Of a stretch of DNA of 5,566 bases, positions 1-5,566 are shown in pieces (within the stretch, counting starts at the first letter, position 1; every line of letters starts with the position of its first letter). This DNA comes from Chloroflexota bacterium (GTDB taxonomy: Bacteria > Chloroflexota > Dehalococcoidia > UBA2247 > RBG-13-53-26): NCBI GenBank assembly GCA_003650185.1, contig QMOF01000156.1, positions 1 through 5,566 of the forward strand, read 5' to 3'. The position numbers were made by a program, and so were the translations under genes. Under the pieces are notes generated by a model. It had not been told where the DNA came from. It saw only the letters and a list, made by a program, of their open reading frames with translations, and ran no database searches.

Positions 1-1690
1 GAATACGCTCCCTCACACCACCCACCACGCCTTCCAGAGGCAGGACTTCCGCCTCCTTCTCGGTCCGCCATTTCACTTCGGCGCCCTGTGACTTCAGGGT
101 GCGTGGGCTGACCACGACGCGGAGCGGAATACCCAGGAGGTCGGCATCGTTGAACTTCACCCCCGGCGATTCCACGCGGTCGTCGTAGAGCACCTCTATA
201 CCCGCCCCCTGAAGGCCAGAATACACCTTCTCCGTGGCGGAAGCTACCGCCTCCTTGTCCATCCCAACAGCACAGAGGTAGACCTGATAGGGACTCAGAG
301 GCATCGGCCACACGATACCTCGCTCGTCATGGTTTTGCTCTATGGCCGCCGCCATCAGTCGACCCACTCCAATACCGTAGCACCCCATCGTGATAGGTTG
401 CTGCCGCCCTTCACGATCAAGGAAGAATGCACCGAGTTGCCTGCTGAAGATGGTGCCCAGTTTGAATATGTGCCCCACCTCGATACCCCGCCTGGAGGTG
501 AGGCTGTGGCCGCACCTGGGACACCCTTGCCCGGCACGGGCGCAGGCAATATCCAGCAGCAGGTCGGCCTGGAAGTCCCTGGGATAGTTAATGTTCTTGA
601 TATGATAGTCGGGCCTGTTGGCCCCGCCAACGAAGTTCGACCCGAGGGTGATCGAATCATCCGCCACCTTCCTGATGCCCGACAGCCCCAGCGGTGAGGC
701 AGAGCCTGCCACGAGCCCGGCCCGCTGTACCTGCTCCTCGCTAGCCAGCTGCAACTCCGTACACTTAAGGGCGTTCTTGAGCTTAATTTCGTTCACCTCC
801 AGGTCACCCCTGATAACCACGAAAGCCAGATCACCGTCGGCAGAGTAGAACACCGCCTTGAGGGTCTGACTCTCCGGGACGCCGAGGAACCGGGCCACTT
901 CCGCGATGGTCTTCTTGCCCGGGGTAGCGACCTCTTCCAGAGGCAGAGGATCGCCGTGCACACCATCGGGCTTGACACTCTGCGCCTTCTCCACGTTGGC
1001 CGCGTAGCCGCACCTCTCGCAGTGAATGACCTCGTCCTCTCCGCTATCAGTGATGACCATGAACTCATGAGAGTCCTTGCCGCCAATGGCGCCGCTGTCG
1101 GCCTCGACTTCCATGGTGGGCAGTCCGCAGCGCTGGAATATGCTCATGTAGGCCTGCCTCATCTTTTCGTAGCTCAGGTCCAGACCCTCCTCATCGGCAT
1201 CAAAGCTGTACAGGTCCATCATGGAGAACTCACGTACCCGCAGGAGCCCTCCTCGGGGCCGCGGTTCGTCGCGGAACTTGGTCTGTATCTGATAGAGCAT
1301 GAGTGGCATGTCCCGGTAGCTCTTGACCTGGTGTCGCACCAGCTCGGTGATGACCTCCTCGTGGGTAGGCCCAAGACACAGCATCCGGTCGCGCCTGTCT
1401 TTCAGCACAAACAGACTCTTGCCGAAGGCATGATGCCGCTGCGTCCTCTCCCACAGCTCCAGGGGCTGAAGCACCGGCATCATCAACTCCTGACCACCGA
1501 CCCTGTCCAGCTCCTCACGGATGATCTGCTCTATCCTGCGCAGCACACGCCATCCCAGCGGCAGGTAAGCATAGATGCCTGCCGCTACCTGGTGGATCAT
1601 GCCCGACCTGAGCATAAGCTGATGGCTGACGGTCTCGGCCTCCGCCGGGACCTCCCGCAATGTCCTGGTGAACAGTTGAGATAGACGCAT
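1..1690 (-). CDS. proS: Prolyl-tRNA synthetase, bacterial type with editing domain; last few codons outside window
   Basis: ProS charges tRNA-Pro with proline in the cytosol (class II aminoacyl-tRNA synthetase). The frame reads through 563 codons from the ATG at 1690 to the window edge with no stop or frameshift; the family is about 565-575 residues, so only the extreme C-terminus is missing. In order: the start MRLSQLFTRT, motif 1 around 45-85, GPTHEE at 107-112, motif 2 FRDEPRPRGG at 139-148, the inserted YbaK-like editing domain at roughly 225-390 (which in the family clears mischarged Ala-tRNA-Pro), EVGHIFKLGT at 404-413, motif 3 with GIGVGRLMAAAIEQ from 439, and the anticodon-binding domain from about 464. 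Two CxxC pairs (Cys224/Cys227 and Cys390/Cys393) flank the editing insert. The gene follows the PIN toxin by 6 nt and has no separate promoter that I can see; it is probably transcribed from the promoter at 2449-2477, possibly also by read-through from ispG. Confidence 0.97.
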   Translation of the reverse strand, partial: MRLSQLFTRTLREVPAEAETVSHQLMLRSGMIHQVAAGIYAYLPLGWRVLRRIEQIIREELDRVGGQELMMPVLQPLELWERTQRHHAFGKSLFVLKDRRDRMLCLGPTHEEVITELVRHQVKSYRDMPLMLYQIQTKFRDEPRPRGGLLRVREFSMMDLYSFDADEEGLDLSYEKMRQAYMSIFQRCGLPTMEVEADSGAIGGKDSHEFMVITDSGEDEVIHCERCGYAANVEKAQSVKPDGVHGDPLPLEEVATPGKKTIAEVARFLGVPESQTLKAVFYSADGDLAFVVIRGDLEVNEIKLKNALKCTELQLASEEQVQRAGLVAGSASPLGLSGIRKVADDSITLGSNFVGGANRPDYHIKNINYPRDFQADLLLDIACARAGQGCPRCGHSLTSRRGIEVGHIFKLGTIFSRQLGAFFLDREGRQQPITMGCYGIGVGRLMAAAIEQNHDERGIVWPMPLSPYQVYLCAVGMDKEAVASATEKVYSGLQGAGIEVLYDDRVESPGVKFNDADLLGIPLRVVVSPRTLKSQGAEVKWRTEKEAEVLPLEGVVGGVRERI

Positions 1691-1696
1691 CAAGTC

Positions 1697-2182
1697 TTAC
1701 CTCTGACCATGTGCCTGTTGCTCGCCGGTTTCGGCGAAGTCGGATAGCAATAGCACCGGCAACTCCCCCACCGCACGCAGGCTGCCGTCATTGGAGATGA
1801 GGGCCTCGGCACTGTGGACCAGCCCGGTAGCGAGATGAATGGCATCGGGCGCCCTTATCCGGTACTTCGCCCTGAGGACTGCCGCCTCTTCCGCTATTTC
1901 GGCAGTTACAGGTACCAGGGACAGGTTGGGGTAGGTATCGAACACAAGCTTGTACTCCTCAAGCAACGACGCCTGCTTCTTCTGAAGCGGGGCCGAGTAT
2001 ATCTCTGTAAGGCAGATAGCAGAGGCAAGCGAACGGATCACGCCTTCTTCCATACGCTCAAACACTTGCTGCGTCAGGTCTGCAAAAACAGGATGATCCT
2101 CGAAGTGATAAATGAACACCATGCTGTCCAGAACAACGAGTCTGAACTGAGCCAGCCTCGAGGCAAACTCTTCTACTCCCAA
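1697..2182 (-). CDS. PIN-domain ribonuclease toxin (VapC-like)
   Basis: This is a PIN-fold protein, expected to be a Mg2+/Mn2+-dependent endoribonuclease and the toxin of a type II pair. From the chosen TTG start it has 161 residues. The four conserved acidic positions are present: Asp19 in VVLDSMVFIYHFE, Glu60 in CLTEIYS, Asp113 in RAPDAIHLA and Asp132 in ISNDGSLRA. The first motif reads LDSMVF where many VapC proteins have LDTNVL, but the Asp is kept, so the active site looks intact. The start is uncertain: a TTG at 2182 gives a 10-nt overlap with the antitoxin gene and a normal N-terminus, whereas a GTG at 2233 would add 17 arginine/glycine-rich residues and a 61-nt overlap. Neither has a strong ribosome-binding site, so expression probably depends on coupling to the antitoxin. 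The TAA is 6 nt before the proS ATG. The RNA target is unknown. Confidence 0.88.
   Translation of the reverse strand: MGVEEFASRLAQFRLVVLDSMVFIYHFEDHPVFADLTQQVFERMEEGVIRSLASAICLTEIYSAPLQKKQASLLEEYKLVFDTYPNLSLVPVTAEIAEEAAVLRAKYRIRAPDAIHLATGLVHSAEALISNDGSLRAVGELPVLLLSDFAETGEQQAHGQR
1699..1704 (-). promoter_or_regulatory. proS ribosome-binding site overlapping the toxin stop codon
   Basis: AGAGG at 1704-1700 lies 9 nt before the proS ATG at 1690. The site consists of the last toxin codons (CAG AGG) and abuts the TAA stop at 1699-1697. Ribosomes finishing the toxin gene would therefore cover the proS initiation region, making coupled translation likely. It also supports the ATG at 1690 over the in-frame TTG just before it. 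Confidence 0.7.
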
Positions 2183-2418
2183 GACTCTCTTTCTCTTTGC
2201 AGGAACTGCTCTCCCCCGCCCAACTCCCGCCACAAATCGCGCCCAAGCCCTCTGATGTGTTCGGCATATTTCTTGGGCTTGGCGGTGATTTGAGCGACTC
2301 CATTCCGAAGGGTAATCATCACCATATCGCCTGGCTTGAGGCCCAGGTAGTCCCGCGCCTCTTTGGGCAGTACCATCTGTCCCTTGGTGCTTAGTTTTAC
2401 AATTGTCGTTTTTGCCAT
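2173..2418 (-). CDS. AbrB/MazE/SpoVT-type antitoxin (VapB-like) paired with a PIN toxin
   Basis: This is an 81-residue protein. Residues about 4-47 form a SpoVT-AbrB swapped-hairpin DNA-binding domain, recognisable by the sequence TTIVKLSTKGQMVLPKEAR, then LGLKPGD and a final strand ending near AQITAKPKK. The remaining, helical and charged tail of about 35 residues (LWRELGG, ending RERESWE) is the part that in such antitoxins binds and blocks the toxin. By family knowledge it should neutralise the downstream PIN protein and repress its own promoter. The ATG at 2418 was chosen because it gives the family-typical MAKTTIVKLS start and lies downstream of the predicted transcription start; AGAAGG sits only 1 nt before it, so the ATG at 2430 remains a minor alternative. 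Its 3' end overlaps the toxin frame. No gene symbol is given because the VapB subtype cannot be fixed from the sequence alone. Confidence 0.9.
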   Translation of the reverse strand: MAKTTIVKLSTKGQMVLPKEARDYLGLKPGDMVMITLRNGVAQITAKPKKYAEHIRGLGRDLWRELGGGEQFLQRERESWE

Positions 2419-2448
2419 ACCTTCTAGCATTAGTAAGACTGGCGGTTT

Positions 2449-2477
2449 ATTGTAATACGTCATAGGCCGGTTGTCAA
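2449..2477 (-). promoter_or_regulatory. Near-consensus sigma70-type promoter for the antitoxin-toxin-proS block
   Basis: On the minus strand a perfect -35 hexamer TTGACA (2477-2472) is followed, after exactly 17 nt, by TACAAT (2454-2449), one base from the consensus TATAAT. Transcription would start around 2440-2443, giving a leader of roughly 22-25 nt before the antitoxin ATG at 2418. This placement also rules out the longer upstream starts in the antitoxin frame (GTG at 2484, ATG at 2463), which would lie upstream of the transcript start. The call rests on sequence match only. Confidence 0.75.
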
Positions 2478-2491
2478 AGGCCACGCACCGG
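2467..2491 (-). promoter_or_regulatory. Possible operator: short inverted repeat spanning the -35 box
   Basis: CCGGT (2491-2487) and ACCGG (2471-2467) form a 5-bp inverted repeat with 15 nt between the arms, and the -35 hexamer lies between them. AbrB/MazE-type antitoxins commonly repress their own promoters by binding inverted or AT-rich sites there, so this is a candidate site. The arms are short and GC-rich and could occur by chance in this genome, so the assignment is weak. A second candidate is the pair of near-repeats CGTATACC (about 2512-2505) and CGTATTAC (about 2459-2452). Confidence 0.25.
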
Positions 2492-2572
2492 TCAGGCTAT
2501 AACAGGTATACGCTTTCACCAGCAGCACGCCACAGCACACTCACCGACGTTGGGAAGCACTTCTTTGCCGGC

Positions 2573-3619
2573 TCAGATCGCATTGACCTCCTGCATGAGC
2601 CCAGCCAGGAAGTCGTCCTCACTCACGGTGCGCACCACCTCGCCTTTCCTGAAGATGGCACCACGCCCTTTTCCGCAGGCAATGCCTACGTCGGCATCCC
2701 TGGCTTCCCCTGGCCCGTTGACCACGCAACCCATCACGGCCACCTTGATCGGCTTGTCCAGCTTGGCCAGCCTGTCCTCCACAGCCCTGGCCAGCCCGAA
2801 GAGGTCTACCTCGCATCTCCCGCAGGTGGGGCAGCTAACCAGCGTGGGGCCGCGTTGGCGCAGGTTGAGACCCTTCAGTATCTCGTAGGCAGCCGCTACC
2901 TCTTCCCTGGGATCGGCCGTGAGTGACACGCGGATAGTATCACCAATGCCCAGGTACAGCAGGATACCGATACCCAGCGCGCTGCGGACGAGTCCGCCTC
3001 TAGGCAGCCCGGCCTCGGTTACACCCAGGTGCAGCGGGTAGGGCACCCTCTCTGCGATAAGCCGGTAGGCCTCCACCGTGGTGGGCACGTCAAAGGCCTT
3101 CAGCGACAGCTTGATCAGGTCGAAGTCCAGCCCCTCCAGGAGGCGCACCTGATCGAGTGCGGCGTCGACCATGCGCTGCGCTACGGGAGCTTCGCTGTGA
3201 CCGCTCTTGGGCAGGCTGCCGGCGTTCACGCCTATGCGAATTGGCACCTCTCTGGCCCTGGCGGCCCTGACCACGGCAGTCACCTGCTCCGGGTCACTGA
3301 TGTTGCCAGGGTTCAATCGAAGCCCGTCGACGCCCGCCTCCAGCGCCGCAAGCGCCAGTCGGTAGTCAAAGTGGACATCGGCGATGACCGGAATGCGCAC
3401 GCCCCGCTTGATGGACGAGACCGCCTCGGCTGCCTCTCGGTCAGGCACAGCCACCCTGACAATCTCACAGCCGCACTCCTCCAGCTCCCTTATCTGCCTG
3501 ACGGTAGCTGCCACGTCCCTGGTATCCGTCTTGGTCATGGACTGAACAACGATAGGGCCGCCCCCACCGATCACCACGCCTCCCACTCTTATCGGCCTTG
3601 AGGCCCTGCGGGGACTCAT
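2573..3619 (-). CDS. ispG: 4-hydroxy-3-methylbut-2-en-1-yl diphosphate synthase (flavodoxin/ferredoxin), HMBPP synthase
   Basis: IspG (GcpE) is a cytosolic [4Fe-4S] enzyme that converts 2-C-methyl-D-erythritol 2,4-cyclodiphosphate to HMBPP, the penultimate step of the MEP pathway. The product is 348 residues, the short two-domain bacterial form without the plant/chlamydial insert. The N-terminal part (about 1-250) is the TIM-barrel domain and carries VQSMTKTDTRD, the IADVHFDY segment, RLNPGNI and GVNAGSLP. The C-terminal part (about 258-348) is the Fe-S domain: Cys263 and Cys266 (SCPTCGRC), Cys298 (MGCVVNGPGEA) and Glu305 correspond to the three cluster ligands and the Glu ligand/catalytic residue known in the family. 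A further Cys269 follows the first pair. The ATG at 3619 shares 4 nt with the rseP stop, with a GGGGAGAG purine run about 10-13 nt upstream, supporting coupled translation. Together with dxr it makes this an isoprenoid-synthesis cluster. Confidence 0.97.
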   Translation of the reverse strand: MSPRRASRPIRVGGVVIGGGGPIVVQSMTKTDTRDVAATVRQIRELEECGCEIVRVAVPDREAAEAVSSIKRGVRIPVIADVHFDYRLALAALEAGVDGLRLNPGNISDPEQVTAVVRAARAREVPIRIGVNAGSLPKSGHSEAPVAQRMVDAALDQVRLLEGLDFDLIKLSLKAFDVPTTVEAYRLIAERVPYPLHLGVTEAGLPRGGLVRSALGIGILLYLGIGDTIRVSLTADPREEVAAAYEILKGLNLRQRGPTLVSCPTCGRCEVDLFGLARAVEDRLAKLDKPIKVAVMGCVVNGPGEARDADVGIACGKGRGAIFRKGEVVRTVSEDDFLAGLMQEVNAI

Positions 3620-4932
3620 GGCACAAAGCTCTCTCCCCTGATGAGACGGAGAATGTCGCTGAAATTGATCATCACGAAAAGAGCTATAAGGAGGGCGGTG
3701 CCAGCGACGTAGGCACGGCGCACTGTGGTCGGGGACAGTCGCTTGCCTCCCCGCACGATCTCAATCCCGGCGAAGAGCATGCCACCGCCGTCCAGGGGAG
3801 GGATAGGTATGAAGTTGAACAGGGCCAGGCCGACGCTGATGATGCCAGCCAGCAGCAGCAAGTTGCCGAAGCCGAAGGACTTTACCGCCTCTACTGTGAG
3901 TTGGCCCGCTCCTATCGGCCCTACCAGCGCCTTGCTGGGGTCTTCCTTCATCAGGGGTATCGATTCCTTTATCAGCTTGGGGATGTGGACCAGGTAGTCC
4001 CCGCCATAGTAGAAGGCCTGCCAGATTCCCAACCGCTCGCTCTCAACACGGGTATTGCCAACCCAGCTTGTGCTGATCCCCAGGGCCTCAAGTCCGTCCT
4101 CACCAGCCCACACCAGGCTGGCAGACACAGCATCTTCGTCTCGCAGCAAGACCAGGTCAACCTTCTCACCAGCTTCAGCAGACCTCAAGGCATCAAGCAG
4201 GGTCTGATCGCTGTACACCGCCTTGCCGTCGACGCTAAGGATAGTGTCTCCCGACTGGACCCCCGCCTCTGCAGCTGCCGAGCCCGGCTCAACATGCGTC
4301 ACGATACCCCAGGCCAGCATGACGCCGATTATGTAGCGGTCCCAGGTGGAGTCGCGCTCAGGCGTGATGTTCATCTCAAACTGCTGCCCCTCCCGGCTGA
4401 GCAGGATATTCTTCTCGGAACCGCCATCCGAGTTTATGGCCTCCTGCACGTCTGCGGCCTCGGTAATCTCCCGGTCGTCTATCCTCAGGATTATGTCACC
4501 CGACTGGACACCTGCTGCTTCCGCCGGCGAGCCTTCCGAAACGGAGTGCACCATGACCCCATCACCCCTCACCACCTCCGAGGGCAGCATGAAGAAAACG
4601 CTGAGTATGACAAATGCCAGGAACAGGTTCACCAGAGGACCGGCAGCGTATACGCCCATCCTGGCCCATGGGCCCTTGCTGGCCAGGCTACCGGGCACGG
4701 TATGATCGCTCTCCCCCGGCGTCCTGATGAAGGCACCGACCGGTATCAGGTTCAGCGAGTAGGTGGTCTGGCCCCACTTGACGCCGATGAGCCGGGGAGG
4801 AAACCCGATGCCAAACTCTTCTACCGCCACCCCAGCCCTCTTGGCAGCTATGAAATGCCCCGCCTCATGCGCCGGCATCACTATCAAGAACAGCACTCCG
4901 ATGAAGGCAATGACGACTACGGCAACACTCAT
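3616..4932 (-). CDS. rseP: RseP-like site-2 zinc metalloprotease (M50 family) with two PDZ domains
   Basis: This is an integral-membrane protease of 438 residues, close to the usual 420-450. Family members cut membrane-spanning segments of substrates such as anti-sigma factors and remnant signal peptides; the substrate here is unknown. The zinc site HEAGH is at residues 22-26, inside the first hydrophobic segment (about 2-19, running into the motif). The second metal-site motif, PIPPLDGG, is near residues 376-383 in the third membrane segment. Other hydrophobic segments are near 92-115 and 405-424. Two tandem PDZ domains lie at about 122-205 and 207-290, each with the signature AGVQSGD-x-IL. 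The ATG at 4932 is the only sensible start, because the dxr TAG is in the same frame two codons upstream. An AGGAG directly abuts the ATG, closer than ideal, which suggests translational coupling to dxr. The stop overlaps the ispG start by 4 nt (ATGA). Family assignment is firm; the physiological target is not known. Confidence 0.95.
   Translation of the reverse strand: MSVAVVVIAFIGVLFLIVMPAHEAGHFIAAKRAGVAVEEFGIGFPPRLIGVKWGQTTYSLNLIPVGAFIRTPGESDHTVPGSLASKGPWARMGVYAAGPLVNLFLAFVILSVFFMLPSEVVRGDGVMVHSVSEGSPAEAAGVQSGDIILRIDDREITEAADVQEAINSDGGSEKNILLSREGQQFEMNITPERDSTWDRYIIGVMLAWGIVTHVEPGSAAAEAGVQSGDTILSVDGKAVYSDQTLLDALRSAEAGEKVDLVLLRDEDAVSASLVWAGEDGLEALGISTSWVGNTRVESERLGIWQAFYYGGDYLVHIPKLIKESIPLMKEDPSKALVGPIGAGQLTVEAVKSFGFGNLLLLAGIISVGLALFNFIPIPPLDGGGMLFAGIEIVRGGKRLSPTTVRRAYVAGTALLIALFVMINFSDILRLIRGESFVP
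4202..4530 (-). repeat. Diverged direct repeat within rseP encoding the two PDZ domains
   Basis: Two stretches in rseP, about 249 nt apart, are visibly related at the DNA level: around 4478-4516 and around 4229-4267, both containing GTCCAGTCGGG on the minus strand. They encode the matching protein segments AGVQSGDIIL (residues 140-149) and AGVQSGDTIL (residues 223-232). This is an old internal domain duplication or strong shared constraint on the PDZ core, not a mobile repeat. Confidence 0.6.
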
Positions 4933-4935
4933 CTC

Positions 4936-5566
4936 CTAGTCCGTTCTCCAGTCCTCCGCGTACTGTCTGGCCCACGCATCGGCGGTCAGGATATCCTCAA
5001 GGCTGGGACTGTCTATCCTCTGATGCCGATCAAGCGTCTCCTCTATCAGTCTGGGGATGTCCAGAAAGCCGATGCTGCCGGAAAGAAAGCGCCCAACTGC
5101 GACCTCGTCAGCGGCACAAAGCACTGCGGGGCAGGTCCCACCCCTTTCCCCCGCCTCCCGTGCCAGCCGCAAGCAGGGAAACCTGTCCAAGTCCGGCAGC
5201 TCGAACTTGAGGCAATCGAGTCTGCCCCAGTCGATCCTAGGAAGCTGCGGGGTCGGCAGCCTCTCGGGATATGTCAGCGCATACTGGATCGGCAGGTGCA
5301 TGTCGGGCACACTCAGCTGTGCTTTGACGGAACCATCGGCAAACTCGACCATGGAGTGTACCACACTGCCAGGATGCACCACTACGTCGATCTGCTGCAG
5401 GGGCAAACCGAACAGCCAGTGCGCCTCGATTATCTCCATCCCCTTGTTCATCAAGGTAGCGGAGTCGATGGTCACTTTCTTGCCCATCTGCCAGGTGGGA
5501 TGCCTCAGGGCTTGCTCCGGGGTTATGGTCGCCATCTCCTCGGGAGAGCATCGGAAGAAGGGCCCC
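4936..5566 (-). CDS. dxr: 1-deoxy-D-xylulose 5-phosphate reductoisomerase (DXP reductoisomerase), C-terminal half, 5' end outside window
   Basis: Dxr catalyses the NADPH-dependent rearrangement and reduction of 1-deoxy-D-xylulose 5-phosphate to 2-C-methyl-D-erythritol 4-phosphate, the second step of the cytosolic MEP isoprenoid pathway. The reading frame is open from the window edge at 5565 and gives 209 residues before a TAG; the family is usually about 380-400 residues, so the N-terminal NADPH-binding half is missing here. Visible landmarks are GPF at the very start, the HPTWQMGKK segment, the active-site stretch DSATLMNKGMEIIEAHW (the N-K and the following E match the substrate/metal-binding residues known in E. 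coli Dxr), HPGSVVHSMVEF, and the C-terminal PCLRLA and EVAV segments. The usual LNAANE motif reads LCAADE, which is mildly unusual. An apparent start at 5535 is internal to the protein and is not the true start. The next gene begins 3 nt after the stop, so the two are almost certainly co-transcribed. Confidence 0.97.
   Translation of the reverse strand, partial: GPFFRCSPEEMATITPEQALRHPTWQMGKKVTIDSATLMNKGMEIIEAHWLFGLPLQQIDVVVHPGSVVHSMVEFADGSVKAQLSVPDMHLPIQYALTYPERLPTPQLPRIDWGRLDCLKFELPDLDRFPCLRLAREAGERGGTCPAVLCAADEVAVGRFLSGSIGFLDIPRLIEETLDRHQRIDSPSLEDILTADAWARQYAEDWRTD

Larger units (their letters stand above)
2419..2572. other. Intergenic region between ispG and the toxin-antitoxin module
   Basis: This 154-nt gap is the only real break between genes in the window. 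Its ispG-proximal half has no clear Rho-independent terminator: GAAG-TG-CTTC near the ispG end is the only compact inverted repeat, its loop is too small, and no T-run follows. The antitoxin-proximal half holds the promoter annotated separately and a short inverted repeat around the -35 box. No small ORF or RNA gene is evident. Confidence 0.7.

Noticed and set aside
956..1684. Long plus-strand open frame of 242 codons
   Set aside because: It lies wholly antisense to proS, whose frame is continuous and carries every family motif. The plus-strand translation has no recognisable domain and is a GC-rich shadow.
1691..1693. TTG immediately before the proS ATG as alternative start
   Set aside because: ATG at 1690 is preferred as the codon and gives the usual ProS N-terminus; the ribosome-binding site spacing of 9 nt fits it.
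1814..2293. Plus-strand open frame of 159 codons across the toxin-antitoxin pair
   Set aside because: It runs antisense to both the PIN and AbrB genes, which have clear motifs; its product resembles nothing I know.
2419..2484. N-terminal extension of the antitoxin to the GTG at 2484
   Set aside because: The extension crosses the -35 and -10 boxes of the predicted promoter, and the family-typical N-terminus begins at the ATG at 2418.
1640..2500. Insertion sequence or integrase-type mobile element carrying the toxin-antitoxin pair
   Set aside because: No transposase or recombinase gene, terminal inverted repeats, target duplication or tRNA attachment site could be seen at either edge.
2540..2572. 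Possible terminator after ispG (GAAG-TG-CTTC)
   Set aside because: The stem is 4 bp with a 2-nt loop and is not followed by a T-run, so it does not qualify as an intrinsic terminator.
3029..3601. Plus-strand open frame of 190 codons
   Set aside because: It is antisense to ispG and histidine/glycine-rich in a way expected from complementary codons; no domain is recognisable.

Overview
This window is a compact, single-strand housekeeping segment of a GC-rich bacterial genome. Every supported gene is on the minus strand, so transcription runs from the high coordinates to the low ones. In that direction it holds the 3' half of dxr (DXP reductoisomerase), a complete rseP-type M50 site-2 protease gene with two PDZ domains, a complete ispG (HMBPP synthase), a two-gene AbrB/MazE-type antitoxin plus PIN-domain toxin module, and almost all of proS (bacterial-type prolyl-tRNA synthetase), whose last few codons lie beyond base 1.

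The order dxr-rseP-ispG-proS recurs in Clostridia-type Firmicutes and in Dehalococcoidia (Chloroflexota), usually downstream of frr/uppS/cdsA. The GC-rich codon use and a VapBC-like pair of this kind lead me to favour a Chloroflexota (Dehalococcoidia-like) source. This comes from gene order and protein character only, with no database search.

The layout falls into two blocks. In the first (5566 to 2573), dxr, rseP and ispG are packed with a 3-nt gap and then a 4-nt ATGA overlap, which points to one translationally coupled message. Dxr and IspG are two enzymes of the MEP isoprenoid pathway. The protease between them is a membrane enzyme, linked to the pathway only by genome neighbourhood. In the second block (2477 to 1), a 154-nt gap holds a near-consensus sigma70-type promoter (TTGACA, 17 nt, TACAAT). 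It is followed by the antitoxin, the overlapping toxin and, 6 nt after the toxin stop, proS. The proS ribosome-binding site overlaps the end of the toxin gene.

The most notable point is this arrangement. A toxin-antitoxin pair with its own strong promoter sits inside a conserved essential-gene cluster, directly upstream of and probably co-transcribed with an aminoacyl-tRNA synthetase gene. The protein families themselves are all known; I do not see a wholly new system. No RNA genes, CRISPR arrays, insertion sequences or convincing terminators were found. The only non-coding stretch of any size is the 154-nt promoter region.
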